Assembly (NCBI RefSeq): GCF_002575655.3
Contig: NC_053041.3
Span: 376,199,054-376,263,053 of the forward strand
Source of the DNA: Aegilops tauschii subsp. strangulata
Lineage: Eukaryota > Streptophyta > Magnoliopsida > Poales > Poaceae
DNA: 64,000 bases
Direction: 5' to 3'
Shown in pieces: positions 11,840 through 23,202 of the stretch. Every line of letters starts with the position of its first letter. The stretch's first letter is position 1. A program made the position numbers and the translations under genes. A model generated the notes under the pieces. The model was not told the DNA's origin. It saw nothing but the letters and a program-made list of their open reading frames with translations, and did not search any database.

Positions 11840-12720
11840 TCCGGTGAAAAGGCCGGCCCAGCTAAAGGCCCACCATGTTTTTTTAGACACTAGTGGGCTG
11901 GCCCGTTAACAGCCTGCCATCTTTTGGGCCAAATTGAGGCCCATAGCAGATCAGGCCCATTCACATCCTGCCATGTTTTGGGCCAAATTACGACCCATAT
12001 CGGGTCAGGCCCATTAACAGGCCACTGTTCTTTTGGGCCCATTCTAAGACATGTTTGTATTTCAGCCTGTTAAATGCCCGTTAACCAGTTCGGCCCGATA
12101 ATAGTTTCGGCCTGTTAGCGGCCCGTGGTGCATCTGGGACGCCATCGGCCTGGTTTAACTTTAGGCCCTTTAACAACCCATGCAGAAACTGGGCTGTTTC
12201 TTCCCCAAAGTAACTTTAGGCCTCTTAACGGCCCGTAGTCTTCGTGCATAAATTTCAGCCCAATAGGCCTATCGGCCTGTTAATGGCCCGTGGAACAGTT
12301 GGGCCTAATTACAGCCCGCGTTGAATCAGGCCTGCTTATAGCCCATCTGATAATGGCCCATGACACTTTTGGGCCTATGGCCCGCATGGATACCGGCCTG
12401 CTTAAAGCCCATAATTTTATTGGGCCAAACTGGCCCGAGATATATTTTGGCATGTTAACTACTCGTCCTATTTGGGCCAAACATGGGCCTTAGGCAGTTT
12501 CGCCTGTATTGGCCCGTGAATTTTTCGGCCGAACGCTGGCCCAATCTAGGTTTTAGCCTGTTAAAAGCCCATGGTATTCTCTGGCCCAGCTGGCTAGAAC
12601 TTTACTCGGCGTGTTAAAGGCGGGAAACTACTATAGGTTTAGTCCTGCCAATGGCCCAAGATGATTATAGGCCCACGTTTTGGCCCATATGAGTAACTGG
12701 CCGGCCTGAAGACCGACAAC
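11840..12720. repeat. Subterminal array of GGCCCRTTAAC motifs
   Basis: About 880 bp are built from degenerate copies of a 55-70 bp unit with core GGCCYGTTAACRGCCCRT followed by TTTGGGCC. Copies occur near 11905, 11961, 12009, 12075, 12116, 12222, 12280, 12338 and 12547. The array is enriched in GGCC and its complement on both strands. No gene is visible in it. Confidence 0.7.
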
Positions 12721-12966
12721 ACTGAGATCCACTGAACCTTCCGGCCCAAATTACAGCATACCGACCAAAGAATAAACCTAGACTATACAATAAATAAATT
12801 ATGGCATATTACATCCATTGGGAATCAAAGTTCGCTACCGGTGATAATAAAGCGCAACATGACCGCGGATTACATACACTGGGCATCAAAGGTCGCCACC
12901 AGTGCATATAAACGCGCCGAAAAAAGAATATACAAAACTGAGAGCACTTCAGAAGGCACTAGGCCT

Positions 12967-13341
12967 TTACAGGACGGGCCTCGCAAGCAGCCGAACAAGC
13001 TGATGAGACCTTAGTTGTGTCAATGATAGATGCTCCATCCCTAGCTGTATGGCACGATAGTGCATATGGCAGTCCTCTGACATCTTGTTTGCATCTTTGA
13101 CTTCAAGTCGGAGCTGAGTTGAAGCAAGCCTTTCCACTTTAAGTTGAGACTGAACCAGTCGAACTGATTGAGGCAGCGACTGCACAGAGGTTGTCTGACA
13201 CCTGCTGGTGAGTAGCTTCAACTCACTGTCTTCATCAAGGCAGGACCTTGGGGTCATCTCGCTGTCCTCAATATGATTTGGCTCACTATCTTCCCTAAAG
13301 TTCCGCCTGGCATAAGAGATACGACTCTGAAAGAGAAACAA
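12967..13341 (-). pseudogene. CACTA-associated coiled-coil-like fragment
   Basis: A 124-codon open minus-strand piece is rich in L, Q, S and E, with heptad-like spacing (SQLKVERLASTQLRLEVKD). I recognise no catalytic domain. Its position behind the subterminal array of a CACTA element suggests an exon of the element's second gene. A weakly similar L/E-rich stretch is at 25045-25284 (minus). It could also be chance coding. Confidence 0.35.
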
Positions 13342-13639
13342 GGAGACACGTAACAGGTTTCACAATTATATAAGCAAATAAATGGATCTGTTCTGCACAA
13401 GGAACATGTTTTTACAACTACAATTTAAAACTGGTAGTTGTTGCAAACATCCAATCAGATGTAAACAACAAAGTAAACAAAAGTGGAGGAAATGATGCCT
13501 ATCCAACTCTATACTAGAACAAAGTTTGAAGGCTTGAGAAGGATGAACTTACATTACATGTTAACACGGGCTGGACAAAGCCCATCTCCATGTTGATGGA
13601 AGGATAATTCAATAAATTCCCCAAAGAAAATTATTTATA

Positions 13640-14290
13640 AGCGTTGCCATTTTTCTACATTTTGCAAAGAGTAAATATAGATCAAATAATATTGGACGAA
13701 ACAGAGGATAATGAAGCTCAGGTGCAGACTGATGATACATAATCAAATAGGAATTAATTAAGTACATGGTTACAAGGCAAAAGGTACTGACAAGAGGAAT
13801 GCAGACATCAACGTGTGCAGTGGCATTGGCTTTATTCAACATTTTGGTAAGAGTAAATGTAGATATGATAATTTGGAGAAAGTGGAGGGCAGGGCAAATA
13901 AGATGCAGAGTAATGCTAGACAATCAACTATTTCGCGATGCATGTACAGTAATACCTCCACCGTCCGTTATTACTTGTCGCTCAAATGGATGTATCTAGC
14001 ACTATTAAGTTCTAAATGCATCCAATTGATCAACAATTAATTCAATACAGAGGGAGTACATGACAACAGGTACATACATGAGCAATCCAAAACTTCATAA
14101 CCATTGTGTTAATTCTACATTTATCTAAGAGTAAATATAGATCTTATAATTTCAAGCAAAGGGAGGATAAAGAAGCAAACATTTACAGTGATGCTACATA
14201 ATCAAACATCAATGAGTGTACGTATGCTGACAAAGGGCAAGAGGTACTGACAAGAGCAGTGCAGAGCCCAGTATTGTTGTGAGATCCTAT
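13640..14290. repeat. Degenerate tandem repeats in CACTA interior
   Basis: Three diverged copies of a unit containing AAGAGTAAATATAGATC start near 13667, 13848 and 14129. The accompanying motif GGTACTGACAAGAGSARTGCAGA occurs at 13781 and 14243. They are AT-rich, look intronic, and are interrupted by a Stowaway MITE. Confidence 0.6.
13955..14056. mobile_element. Stowaway MITE (Tc1/mariner type)
   Basis: A 102-bp element is flanked by TA (13953-13954, 14057-14058). One end reads CCTCCACCGTCCG and the other ends ACAGAGGGAG. The interior has the inverted pair AAATGGATGTATCTAG and TAAATGCATCCA, characteristic of a common Triticeae Stowaway subfamily. It is non-coding and depends on a mariner transposase in trans. 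Confidence 0.8.
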
Positions 14291-14362
14291 GATCCTTTGA
14301 GCAAGGTGCTTCATCTGAAATTAGTTTTCATACAAGAGAGAAGGTAAGACACATGCAGAAAT

Positions 14363-14587
14363 TTAGGAGTTCAAATTTTGAATTAATATCATAGACAGTA
14401 CCTGACGCTGGGCTGTCAGCAGTTCTAATAGGGGTTTGGCCAGTGGAGTAGGGGTAGAGTGTGGTACAGTTGGGCCTGTGTTCTCTGTGGCTGCTGATCT
14501 ATCTGATTTATCAGGTATCACTACCTTTTCCAAATACCTAGTTTGTACTCCTTGAGGATCTGCACTCACCCTCTTCCTTTTGGACAT
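14363..14587 (-). pseudogene. CACTA ORF2-like exon fragment
   Basis: This minus-strand frame starts MSKRKRVSADPQGVQTRYLEK, a basic start followed by a proline/threonine-rich part. I recall similar starts in uncharacterised second proteins of Triticeae CACTA elements, but no known domain is visible. It is 74 codons long and an exon boundary near 14400 is likely. Function unknown. Confidence 0.4.
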
Positions 14588-15400
14588 CTATTACGAAAGA
14601 ACAACATTTGACTGGAAAAACATAGTATGAGACACATGTAATAGGTACAGAAAATGGATAGGTATGGCATATACTCATATATGATGCTTAAACTAAGCAG
14701 ATGGTGAAAGTAGAAGTAATGCAAGAGGTCAAATGCAAAATATGTGCGACCAATACAACCTTGCCAAGTTAGAGCAAGCACCTTGATGGGTGAATAAGAT
14801 AGGCCATCCTCCACCATGCCAAGTTTGTTAGCCAGTGGATTGTTCCGCAATATTCCTCTCGTGCGCCCATTCTCATATTCATTTGATAATGCTCAGTACC
14901 TAACAGGCATGAAAACATAAAAATAGGTGAGATTATCTTTGTAATGCGAAAGTGATTCTAATCCAATACTGCCTCCCTGTAAACCCCTTTGTGCTATCTC
15001 TGCAATTCTTCTCAGAGATGCCATGCATGCTGTAACTTGGTGTGTGCATTAATATAATGTGGCCTACTACTCAAAATATGAGAGCTCCAGAAGTGATGAT
15101 ACTTCATAGATGACAGCTTCAACATATAGTAAAGAAGAACAAGTCGACCTGACCTGACAGATTCAAAATATACTAAGGGAGAACAACTCGACCTGACCAG
15201 TCGACCGCAAATGTCTGTGCTACTCTTCCCAACAAGGAACATACTTATTAAAGAAGAGAAGAGGATCATCTTAAAGAAGAGCAGAAGAGCAAGCAGATTG
15301 AAGATATTACAAGTCTTCCTATACAATGTCGGTTGACCACCCATTATGAACCAGAGCACACAGAGAAATAGTATTCCTTCCGGCCTCTCCATATGTGGCT

Positions 15401-16383
15401 CACATGCATTTCGAAACTAAAGTAGGAACATTTAGCTGACCAATTAAACATCTCTCAGTTTTACTAATATCAGCATAATATCAGATTTGAATTTGTACAA
15501 CTAAGCTTGTTTAGCTCGATGGGTGGAGAAGTGCTATTACGACGCGAACCACGTAGGCTGATCGTGGTCATCATAAAATAGGGAAACCGTAAGCATGATG
15601 AGTATAGTGTTGACCGTGGAAGTGGGATGGCAGATTTGAAGCTGCAAACCGCACAAAGGGTAGTTAGCAACCGATCCTTGCTTTGAAATAACAACTAAGA
15701 TTTGGTATGGACAAGAAAGTACAGTCAACAAGTGACAAACAAATGCAATTCTGTTGTCTCTCTATATGTCGCGACATGCATTTGGAAACTCAAGTGGGAC
15801 CTTTAGCTAACCAATTAAATGTGTCTGTTAACTAATATGAGTATCATATCACAATCATATTTGAACTACTAAGTCCTGTGTTGTTTAGCTTGATGGGTGG
15901 AATCATGCTAGTATGACAGAAAGCACCTACGCAGATCATAGTAGAGTAGATAAAAGGGGAAAACCCTAAGCATCAATAGTAAAATCAGGAAAGTGGAACT
16001 AGCTGGATCAGTGGGTAGCGCACATGCTTTTCGAAACGAATATAGGAACATTAGGTGACCAATTAAACGTTCTCTATTTTAGTAATATGAGCATCATATC
16101 AGAATCGTATTTCAACACCTAAGCTTTGGAATTATGAGTGGCATGTTGTTTTGCTTGATGGGTTGAAGGTCTTGGGAGCAGTGCTAGCACGACACGAAGC
16201 ACCTACGATGATGGTAGTGAATATAAAGGGGAAAACCATAAGCTTTACGAGTATAGTGACCGTGCCATGGCGGATCTAAAGGTGCAAACCGGACAAAGCT
16301 ACTTCGCAACCAATGTTTGCTTTCAACTAGCCACTACGATTTGGTACGGACAAGAAAAGTACAGTAAACAATTTACGATCTAT
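15401..16383. repeat. Three tandem copies of a 250-370 bp unit
   Basis: Units start at 15401, 15773 and 16021 with ACATGCWTTTSGAAAC. Each continues with GACCAATTAAAC, a stretch like AATATGAGCATCATATCAGAATC, then TTTRGCTTGATGGGTKGA and GGGGAAAACCATAAGC. The first and third copies extend further (GGTGCAAACCGGACAAAG, CGATTTGGTACGGACAAG). The middle copy is shorter. No coding sequence is apparent; the copies are well diverged and belong to the CACTA interior. Confidence 0.75.
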
Positions 16384-16404
16384 TTTCCGGGTGAGATCAA
16401 TTAC

Positions 16405-16808
16405 TTAAGCACATATGGAAGAGTACCACCTCTCTTGCGACGCCGTGTAGGCCCCTGCTGATACGTTGAGGGTGCTGCGGGTGCGATGGCTGTCGGCGGC
16501 GGGGAAGAAGACTTTAGACGGCAGGCGGCCGGGTCGGGGGATAAATCCTGTTGTTGTGGACGAGGCGGTCGTAGGAGCGGCAACGACAAGGTGGACGATG
16601 GCGCTGATGAAGCGAGAGGACGCGATGAAAGGATCCTGGTCCGGCACCGTGGATGAGAGACGTCCATCTCTTGCAGTGGATGACGGGGTAGCGGCTCCGG
16701 CAAGGTGGAGGATGGGTTGGCGGACGGAGGATGCTGGCCGCAGTGGGGAGGTTGTTGTGGCGCCGACGGTGTATGAATGGGGAAGTGGAGGGTGAGGGGG
16801 GATCTCAA
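16405..16808 (-). pseudogene. Proline/serine-rich GC-rich first-exon-like block
   Basis: A GC-rich island in AT-rich DNA gives 135 open codons on the minus strand, very rich in P, S and A and without a recognised domain. A similar GC-rich proline-rich minus-strand block is at 37075-37633. In both cases the downstream (right) side looks like a promoter region. I read these as 5' exons of CACTA-encoded genes, with low certainty; open frames in GC-rich DNA also arise by composition. Confidence 0.3.
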
Positions 16809-17596
16809 ATTTTGGGACGCGCTTGTCTGAAATGTGGGAAAGTTACGAACTTATCCCCCGTTTAAAATTTCGGACATCACGTCGGTTGGGGATAGGACGG
16901 TAATCTCGCATCTCCCAAATATTTGCCGGTAGCGATTTCGGGTTAGGAGAGGGTGTTTTGCCGCCCACGGTTGGCGCCCACGGTGTATGGACGGGGCTGA
17001 CAGGTAGGGTGGTTGTGCCACGTCTGAGGGAAGTTACACATCTGCCCCTATTTAAAATATTTGCCTACATCGATTTCGGGCGAGGAGAGTTTTTTTGCCG
17101 AGTGACATGTCTTTCGGACGAGCTTGAATCAAATGTGTTTTGCCGCCCATGTTTGGCGCCACCATGTCGGAATGGGCTCAGAGGCGGTCGTGTCACGTCT
17201 GATTGAAGTTACTAGTCTACCCTATCGACAGCAGTGTAAATCCGGTCAATAAGGATGTCAAAGTGTCAGGGGTAGACAGTAATTTCCATCTCACAAACAC
17301 TTGCTTCGGGCAGCCCACAAATGATAGTGGGTGTTTAGCCGCTTCATTCAAAACTTGGGAGAATTAGCATTCACGTTTGCCCTGGGCCCTGGCAACTAAA
17401 TTCAAATCCAATTTGTATTCGATTACGAATATCCACCGATAATTCTACGTTTTGTTATTTATTTCTTCAAAACCACAACAAAGATTTATTCCACCTTTAT
17501 ATATGATTATGATTTAGAAATGCCGTGATCTTCGAATTCAGTAGGTTGGATACACATTGAGTCAAACAGTTATTTCATCCAATACAATATGCTCAC
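16809..17596. other. Non-coding flank of CACTA gene, no gene seen
   Basis: The stretch contains three diverged copies of a motif like TTTTGCCGCCCAYGKTTGGCGCC (about 16959, 17141, and weakly 17094). It ends in AT-rich DNA just before the gypsy insertion at 17597. No coding sequence or terminal repeat was found. Confidence 0.5.
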
Positions 17597-19271
17597 TGAT
17601 ACGTCTGCAACGTATTTATAATTTTTGATTGTTCCATGCTATTATATTATCAATCTTGGATGTTTTATATGCATTTATATGGTATTTTATATGATTTTTG
17701 GGACTAACCTATTAACCTAGAGCCCAGTGCCAGTTTCTGTTTTTCCTAGTTTTTGAGTATCGCAGAAAAGGAAAACCAAACGGAGTCCAATTGAAATAAA
17801 ATTTCACGGAGATTATTTTTGGACCAGAAGAAGCCCACGGAGTATCGGAGATGGGCCAGAAGAGTCCCCACGCACCCACGAGGGTGGGGGCGCGCCCCCT
17901 ACCTCGTGGCAGCCTCAGAGACCCCCCTGACTTGTTCCCAACGCCATAACCTCTTATATATACCCAAACTTCCAGAACATATCCTAGATTGGGAGTTCCG
18001 CCACTGCAAGCCTCTGTAGCCACCAGAAACCAATCGGGACCTTGTTCCGGCACCCTGCCGGAGGGGGGAACCCTCACCGGTGGCCATCTTCATCATCCCA
18101 GCGCTCTCCATGACGAGGAGGGAGTAGTTCACCCTCGGGGCTGAGGGTATGTACCAGTAGCTATGTGTTTGATCTCTCTCTCTCTCTCTCTTGTGTTCTT
18201 GATTTGGCACGATCTTGATGTATCGCGAGCTTTGCTATTATAGTTGGATCTTATGATGTTTCTCCCCCTCTACTCTCTTGTAATGGATTGAGTTTTCCCT
18301 TTGAAGTTATCTTATCGAATTGAGTCTTTAAGGATTTGAGAACACTTGATGTATGTCTTGCATGTGCTTATCTGTGGTGACAATGGGATATTTACGTGAT
18401 CTACTTGATGTATGTTTTGGTGGTCAACTTGCGGGTTCAGTGACCTTGTGAACTTATGCATAGGGGTTGGCACATGTTTTCGTCTTGACTCTCCGGTAGA
18501 AACTTTGGGGCACTCTTTGAAATTCTTTGTGTTGGTTGAATAGATGAATCTGAGATTGTGTGATGCATATCGTATAATCATACCCACGGATACTTGATGT
18601 GACATTGGAGTATCTAGATGACATTAGGGTTTTGGTTGATTTGTGTCTTAAGGTGTTATTCTAGTACGAACTCTAGGATAGATCGAACGGAAAGAATAGC
18701 TTCATGTTATTTTACTACGGACTCTTGAATAGATCGATCCGAAAGAATAACTTTGAGGTGGTTTCGTACCCTACAGTAATCTCTTCGTTTGTTCTCCGCT
18801 ATTAGTGACTTTGGAGTGACTCTTCGTTGCATGTTGAGGGATAGTTATATGATCCAATTATGTTATTATTGTTGAGAGAACTTGCACTAGTGAAAGTATG
18901 AACCCTAGGCGTTGTTTCAACGCATTGCAATACCATTTGTGCTCACTTTTATCATTAGTTACCTTGCTGTTTTTATATTTTCAGATTACAAAAACCTATA
19001 TCTACCATCCATATTGCACTTGTATCACCATCTCTTCGCCGAACTAGTGCACCTATACAATTTACCATTGTATTGGGTGTGTTGGGGACACAAGAGACTC
19101 TTTGTTATTTGGTTGCATGGTTGTTTGAGAGAGACCATATTCATCCTACACCTCCCACGGATTGATAAACCTTAGGCCATCCACTTGAGGTAAATTTGCT
19201 ACTGTCCTACAAACCTCTACACTTGGAGGCCCAACAACGTCTACAAGAAGAAGGTTGTGTAGTAGACATCA
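17597..19271 (+). repeat. 5' LTR of non-autonomous gypsy element
   Basis: A 1.675 kb LTR with a TATA-like TATATATAC near 17955 and a (CT)n tract at about 18173-18190. It differs from the right LTR by scattered substitutions and a longer (CT)n in the right copy. Open frames inside, such as 18912-19175, recur in the other LTR and show no known domain. Confidence 0.9.
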
Positions 19272-19280
19272 AGCAGTTTC

Positions 19281-19297
19281 TGGCGCCGTTGCCGGGG
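19281..19297 (+). other. Primer binding site, tRNA-Asp type
   Basis: TGGCGCCGTTGCCGGGG lies 9 bases inside the left LTR. It is complementary to the 3' end of plant tRNA-Asp, the primer used by Athila-lineage gypsy elements. Confidence 0.8.
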
Positions 19298-19397
19298 AGG
19301 TGAGTGCTGGAAGGTATATCTTTAGATATTGCAATCAAATCTTTGAGTTTCTTGTTTTATCACTAGTTTAGTCTATAAAAGAAAACTACAAAAAAAA

Positions 19398-20369
19398 ATG
19401 GAATTGAGTTTGTCTCATACGCTTCATCTTTTTAATATCTTTCGTGAGAATGATGGAAAGGAAAATTGTGCTCAAGTGCTAGAAGAAGAATGCATTAGAA
19501 TGTTTGGCACTAAATATTTGAATGATGAGCATGATTTCAAATTTGTTAGTATGAATTCTTTGAATACCCATGATGCTAATGATATGCAAAGCCACAAGCT
19601 TGGGGATGCTATGTTTCATGAAGATGATATGTTTAGTTCCCCAAGTTTTGATGAGCAAATTTATTATGATGAAAGCATGCCTCCTATTTATGATGAATAT
19701 ATTGATGAAAGTGGGTTTGGAAGAGTGTCAACTTTAGTAAGTAATGATCCCACTATTTTGGAGGGTGTTGAATCTTATTGTGATAATTATGAAAGTGGAT
19801 TTGGAGAGGTCATGACTTTATTTAGTGACGAATCCACTATTTCGGAAGAGGTTCCAATTGATTATGAGAACAAAGTTGCTATCTATGATGATTATTGTGA
19901 TGACATGTATGCTATAAAGATTAATGATAACCATGAAACTTGTCATCATGATTTTAGTTTTCAATTGGATTATGCCTCACATGATAGTTATTTTGTTGAG
20001 TTTGCTCCCACTATTATTCATGAGAAGAAATTTGCTTATGTGGAGAGTAATAAAAATTATATGATTGTAGATCATGAAAAGAATGCTTTATGTGATGGTT
20101 ATATTGTTGAATTCATTCATGATGCTACTGAAAATTATTATGAGGGAGGAACATATGCTTGTAGGAATTGCAATAATATCAAGTTTCCTCTCTATGTGCT
20201 TAAAGTTTTGAAGTTATGCTTGTTTTGCCTTCCTATGCTAGTTGATTATTGTTCCCATAAGTTGTTTCCTCACAAAATCCCTATGCACAGGAAGTGGGTT
20301 AGACTTAAATGTGCTAGTCATACTCTTCATGATGCGCTCTTTATGTTTCAATTCTTATCTTTTATGTGA
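19398..20369 (+). CDS. Unknown acidic protein of a non-autonomous gypsy element
   Basis: A 323-codon intact frame is the only long one between the two LTRs. The start ATG follows an A-rich leader. Residues about 50-200 are strongly acidic and rich in D, E, Y and S. Within them a motif is repeated: ESGFGRVSTLVSNDPTILE (about 104-122) and ESGFGEVMTLFSDESTISE (about 132-150). The C-terminal third differs: a C-x2-C pair (CRNC), a leucine/cysteine-rich hydrophobic stretch (FPLYVLKVLKLCLFCLPML), then a basic segment (PHKIPMHRKWVRLKC). I see no zinc knuckle, protease DSG or polymerase motif, so it is not a recognisable gag or pol. An open frame kept in an old element suggests past selection or recent amplification. 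Function unknown. Confidence 0.7.
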   Translation: MELSLSHTLHLFNIFRENDGKENCAQVLEEECIRMFGTKYLNDEHDFKFVSMNSLNTHDANDMQSHKLGDAMFHEDDMFSSPSFDEQIYYDESMPPIYDEYIDESGFGRVSTLVSNDPTILEGVESYCDNYESGFGEVMTLFSDESTISEEVPIDYENKVAIYDDYCDDMYAIKINDNHETCHHDFSFQLDYASHDSYFVEFAPTIIHEKKFAYVESNKNYMIVDHEKNALCDGYIVEFIHDATENYYEGGTYACRNCNNIKFPLYVLKVLKLCLFCLPMLVDYCSHKLFPHKIPMHRKWVRLKCASHTLHDALFMFQFLSFM

Positions 20370-23185
20370 GCATCACTCAAATCATCATGCCTAGCTAGGG
20401 GCGTTAAACGTTAGCGCTTGTTGGGAGGCAACCCAATTTTATTTTTGTTCTTTGCTTTTTGCTCCTGTTTATAACTAAATAATTCATCTAGCCTATGTTT
20501 AGATGTGGTTTTATGTTTTAATTAGTGTTTGTGCCAAGTAGAACCTTTGGGAAGACTTGGGTGAAGTCTTTGCGATCTTGCTGTAAAAACAGAAACTTTT
20601 GCGCTCACGAGATTAGCTGCCATTTTTTACTGGAGAGTGATATTAGGTTGATTCTTTTTGCAGATCATTAATAGACAAATTCCTCAGGTCCACCGATTTA
20701 TTTCAGAATTTTTGGAGTTAAATAAGTATTCGAATGATACAGATTACTACAGACTGTTCTGTTCTTGACAGATTCTGTTTTCATTGTGTTGTTTGCTTAT
20801 TTTGATGAATCTATGAGTAGTATCGGAGGGTATGAACCATAGATAATTTGTAATACATTAGATATGACACCAATATGAATTTATAATGAGTTAACAACAG
20901 TACCTAAGTGTTGGTTTTATTTTCTTATACTAACGGAGCTTACGAGTTTTCTGTTGAGTTTTGTGTTGTGAAGTTTTCAAGTTTTGGGTAAAGATTCGAT
21001 GGACTATGGAATAAGGAGTGGCAAGAGCCAAGCTTGGGGATGCCCAAGGCACCCCAAGGTAATATTCAAGGACAACCAAGAGCCTAAGCCTGGGGATGCC
21101 CCGGAAGGTATCCCCTCTTTCGTCTTCGTTCATCGGTAACTTTACTTGAGGCTATATTTTTATTCACCACATGATATGTGTTTTGTTTGGAGCGTCATTT
21201 TATTTTATTTAGTTTTGCTTCCTGTTTGAATAATACCCCAAGATCTGAAATTCTTAAATGTTAGAGAGTCTTCACATAGTTACATAATTATTCTACTACT
21301 CATTTATCTTCACTTATATCTTTTGGAGTAGTTTGTCATTTGCTCTAGTGCTTCACTTATATCTTTTTAGAGCACGACGGTGGTTTTATTTTGAAGAAAT
21401 AGATGAACTCTCATGCTTCACTTATATTATTTTGAGAGTCTTAAACAGCATGGTAATTTGCTTTGGTTATGAATTTAGTCCTAATATGATGGCCATCCAA
21501 GAGGGATATAATAAAAACTTTCATATAAAGTGCATTGAATACTATGAGAAGTTTGATTCCTTATGATTGTTTTGAGATATGAAGATGGTGATATTAGAGT
21601 CATGCTAGTTGAGTAGTTGTGAATTTGAGAGATACTTGTGTTAAAGTTTGTGATTCCCGTAGCATGCACGTATGGTGAACCGTTATGTGATGAAGTCGGA
21701 GCATGATTTATTTATTGATTGTCTTCCTTATGAGTGGCGGTCGGGGACGAGCGATGGTCTTTTCCTACCAATCTATCCCCCTAGGAGCATGTGCGTAGTA
21801 CTTTGTTTCGATAACTAATAGATTTTTGCAATAAGTATGTGAGTTCTTTATGACTAATGTTGAGTCCATGGATTATACGCACTCTCACCCTTCCACCATT
21901 GCTAGACTCTCTTGTGCCACGCAACTTTCGCCGGTACCATACACCCACCATTACCTTCCTCAAAACAGCCACCATGCCTACCTATTATGGCATTTTCATA
22001 ACCATTCCGAGATATATTGCCATGCAGCTTTCCACCATTCTGTTTATTATGACACGCTTCATCATTGTCATATTGCTTTGCATGATCATGTAGTTGACAT
22101 TGTATTTGTGGCAAGGCCACCATTCATCATTCATACATGTCACTCTTGATTCAATGCATATCCCGGTACACCGCCGGAGGCATTCACGTAGAGTCATATT
22201 TGTTCTAAGTATCGAGTTGTAATTCTTGAGTTGTAAGTAAATAAAAGTGTGATGATCTTCATTATTAGAGCATTGTCCCATGTGAGGAAAGGATGATGGA
22301 GACTATGATTCCCCCGTAAGTCGGGATGAGACTCCGGACGAAAAAAGAGAGGCCAAAGAAGCCAAAAAAGAGGCCAAAGAAGCCCACCAAAAAAACAAAA
22401 ACAAAAAATTGAGAGAAAAAGAGAGAAGGGGCAATGCTACTATCCTTTTACCACACTTGTGCTTCAAAGTAGCACCATGATCTTCATGATAGAGAGTCTC
22501 CTATGTTGTCACTTTCATATACTAGTGGGAATCTTTCATTATAGAACTTGGCTTGTATATTCCAATGATGGGCTTCCTCAAAATGCCCTTGGTCTTCGTG
22601 AGCAAGCGAGTTGGATGCACACCCACTTAGTTTCTTTTTGAGCTTTCATACACTTATAGCTCTAGTGCATCCGTTGCATGGCAATCCCTACTCACTCACA
22701 TTGATATCTATTGATGGGGATCTCCATAGCCCGTTGATATGCCTAGTTGATGTGAGACTATCTTCTGTCTTCTCCACAACCACCATTCTATTCCACCTAT
22801 AGTGCTATGTCCATGGCTCACGCTCATGTGTTGCGTGAAGATTGAAAAAGTTTGAGAACATCAAAAGTATGAAACAATTGCTTGGATTGTCATCGGGGTT
22901 GTGCATGATTTAAGTATTTTGTGTGATGAAGATAGAGCAAAGCCAGACTATATGATTTTGTAGGGATAGCTTGCTTTGGCCATGTTATTTTGAGAAGACA
23001 TGATTGCTTTGTTAGTATGCTTGAAGTATTATTGTTTGCATGTCAATATTAAAATTTTGTCTTGAATCTTATGGATCCGAATATTCTTGCCACAATAGAG
23101 AAGATTACATTGATAAATATGTTAGGTAGCATTCCACATCAAAAAATCTGTTTTTATCATTTACCTACTCGAGGACGAGCAGGAA
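20370..23185 (+). other. Long untranslated 3' region of the non-autonomous element
   Basis: 2.8 kb hold no convincing gene. Short open frames (for example 21850-22149) are histidine/serine-rich and lack recognisable domains. A GGGAGGCAACCCAA motif follows the ORF closely (20424-20437). Polypurine-like motifs AAGCYTGGGGATGCC lie near 21030 and 21086, well upstream of the true tract. A purine-rich direct repeat is at 22341-22435. Confidence 0.6.
22341..22435 (+). repeat. Purine-rich short tandem repeat
   Basis: The unit GAGGCCAAAGAAGCC is repeated about 2.5 times (22350-22385) and runs on into A-rich CAAAAACAAAAA and GAGAAAAAGAGAGAAG. The strand is nearly free of pyrimidines. Confidence 0.75.
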
Positions 23186-23202
23186 TTAAGCTTGGGGATG
23201 CT
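23186..23202 (+). other. Polypurine tract before right LTR
   Basis: The bases before the right LTR read TTAAGCTTGGGGATGCT. The purine-rich core GGGGATG adjoins the LTR start TGATATG at 23203 and fits a plus-strand primer site. Confidence 0.65.

Larger units (their letters stand above)
11393..17596 (-). mobile_element. CACTA (En/Spm) transposon, left end and internal region
   Basis: The segment starts with CACTACAAAAAAAG at 11393, a typical CACTA terminal inverted repeat, directly after interrupted gypsy coding sequence; TAT precedes it as a possible 3-bp target site. Inside are subterminal inverted motifs, a long array of GGCCCGTTAAC-type repeats, then AT-rich DNA with short minus-strand coding pieces resembling the second gene of Triticeae CACTA elements, and a GC-rich proline-rich first-exon-like block. 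I see no transposase core. The matching right end (TAGTG) was not found, so the element is truncated or continues beyond the gypsy insertion at 17597. Confidence 0.7.

Noticed and set aside
11840..12720. CRISPR-like or satellite array
   Set aside because: The repeats are degenerate and of uneven spacing, and they lie in the subterminal zone of a CACTA element in a plant genome.
22085..22281. Possible gene from histidine-rich short frames
   Set aside because: Frames on both strands are short and overlapping, inside the untranslated part of an LTR element.
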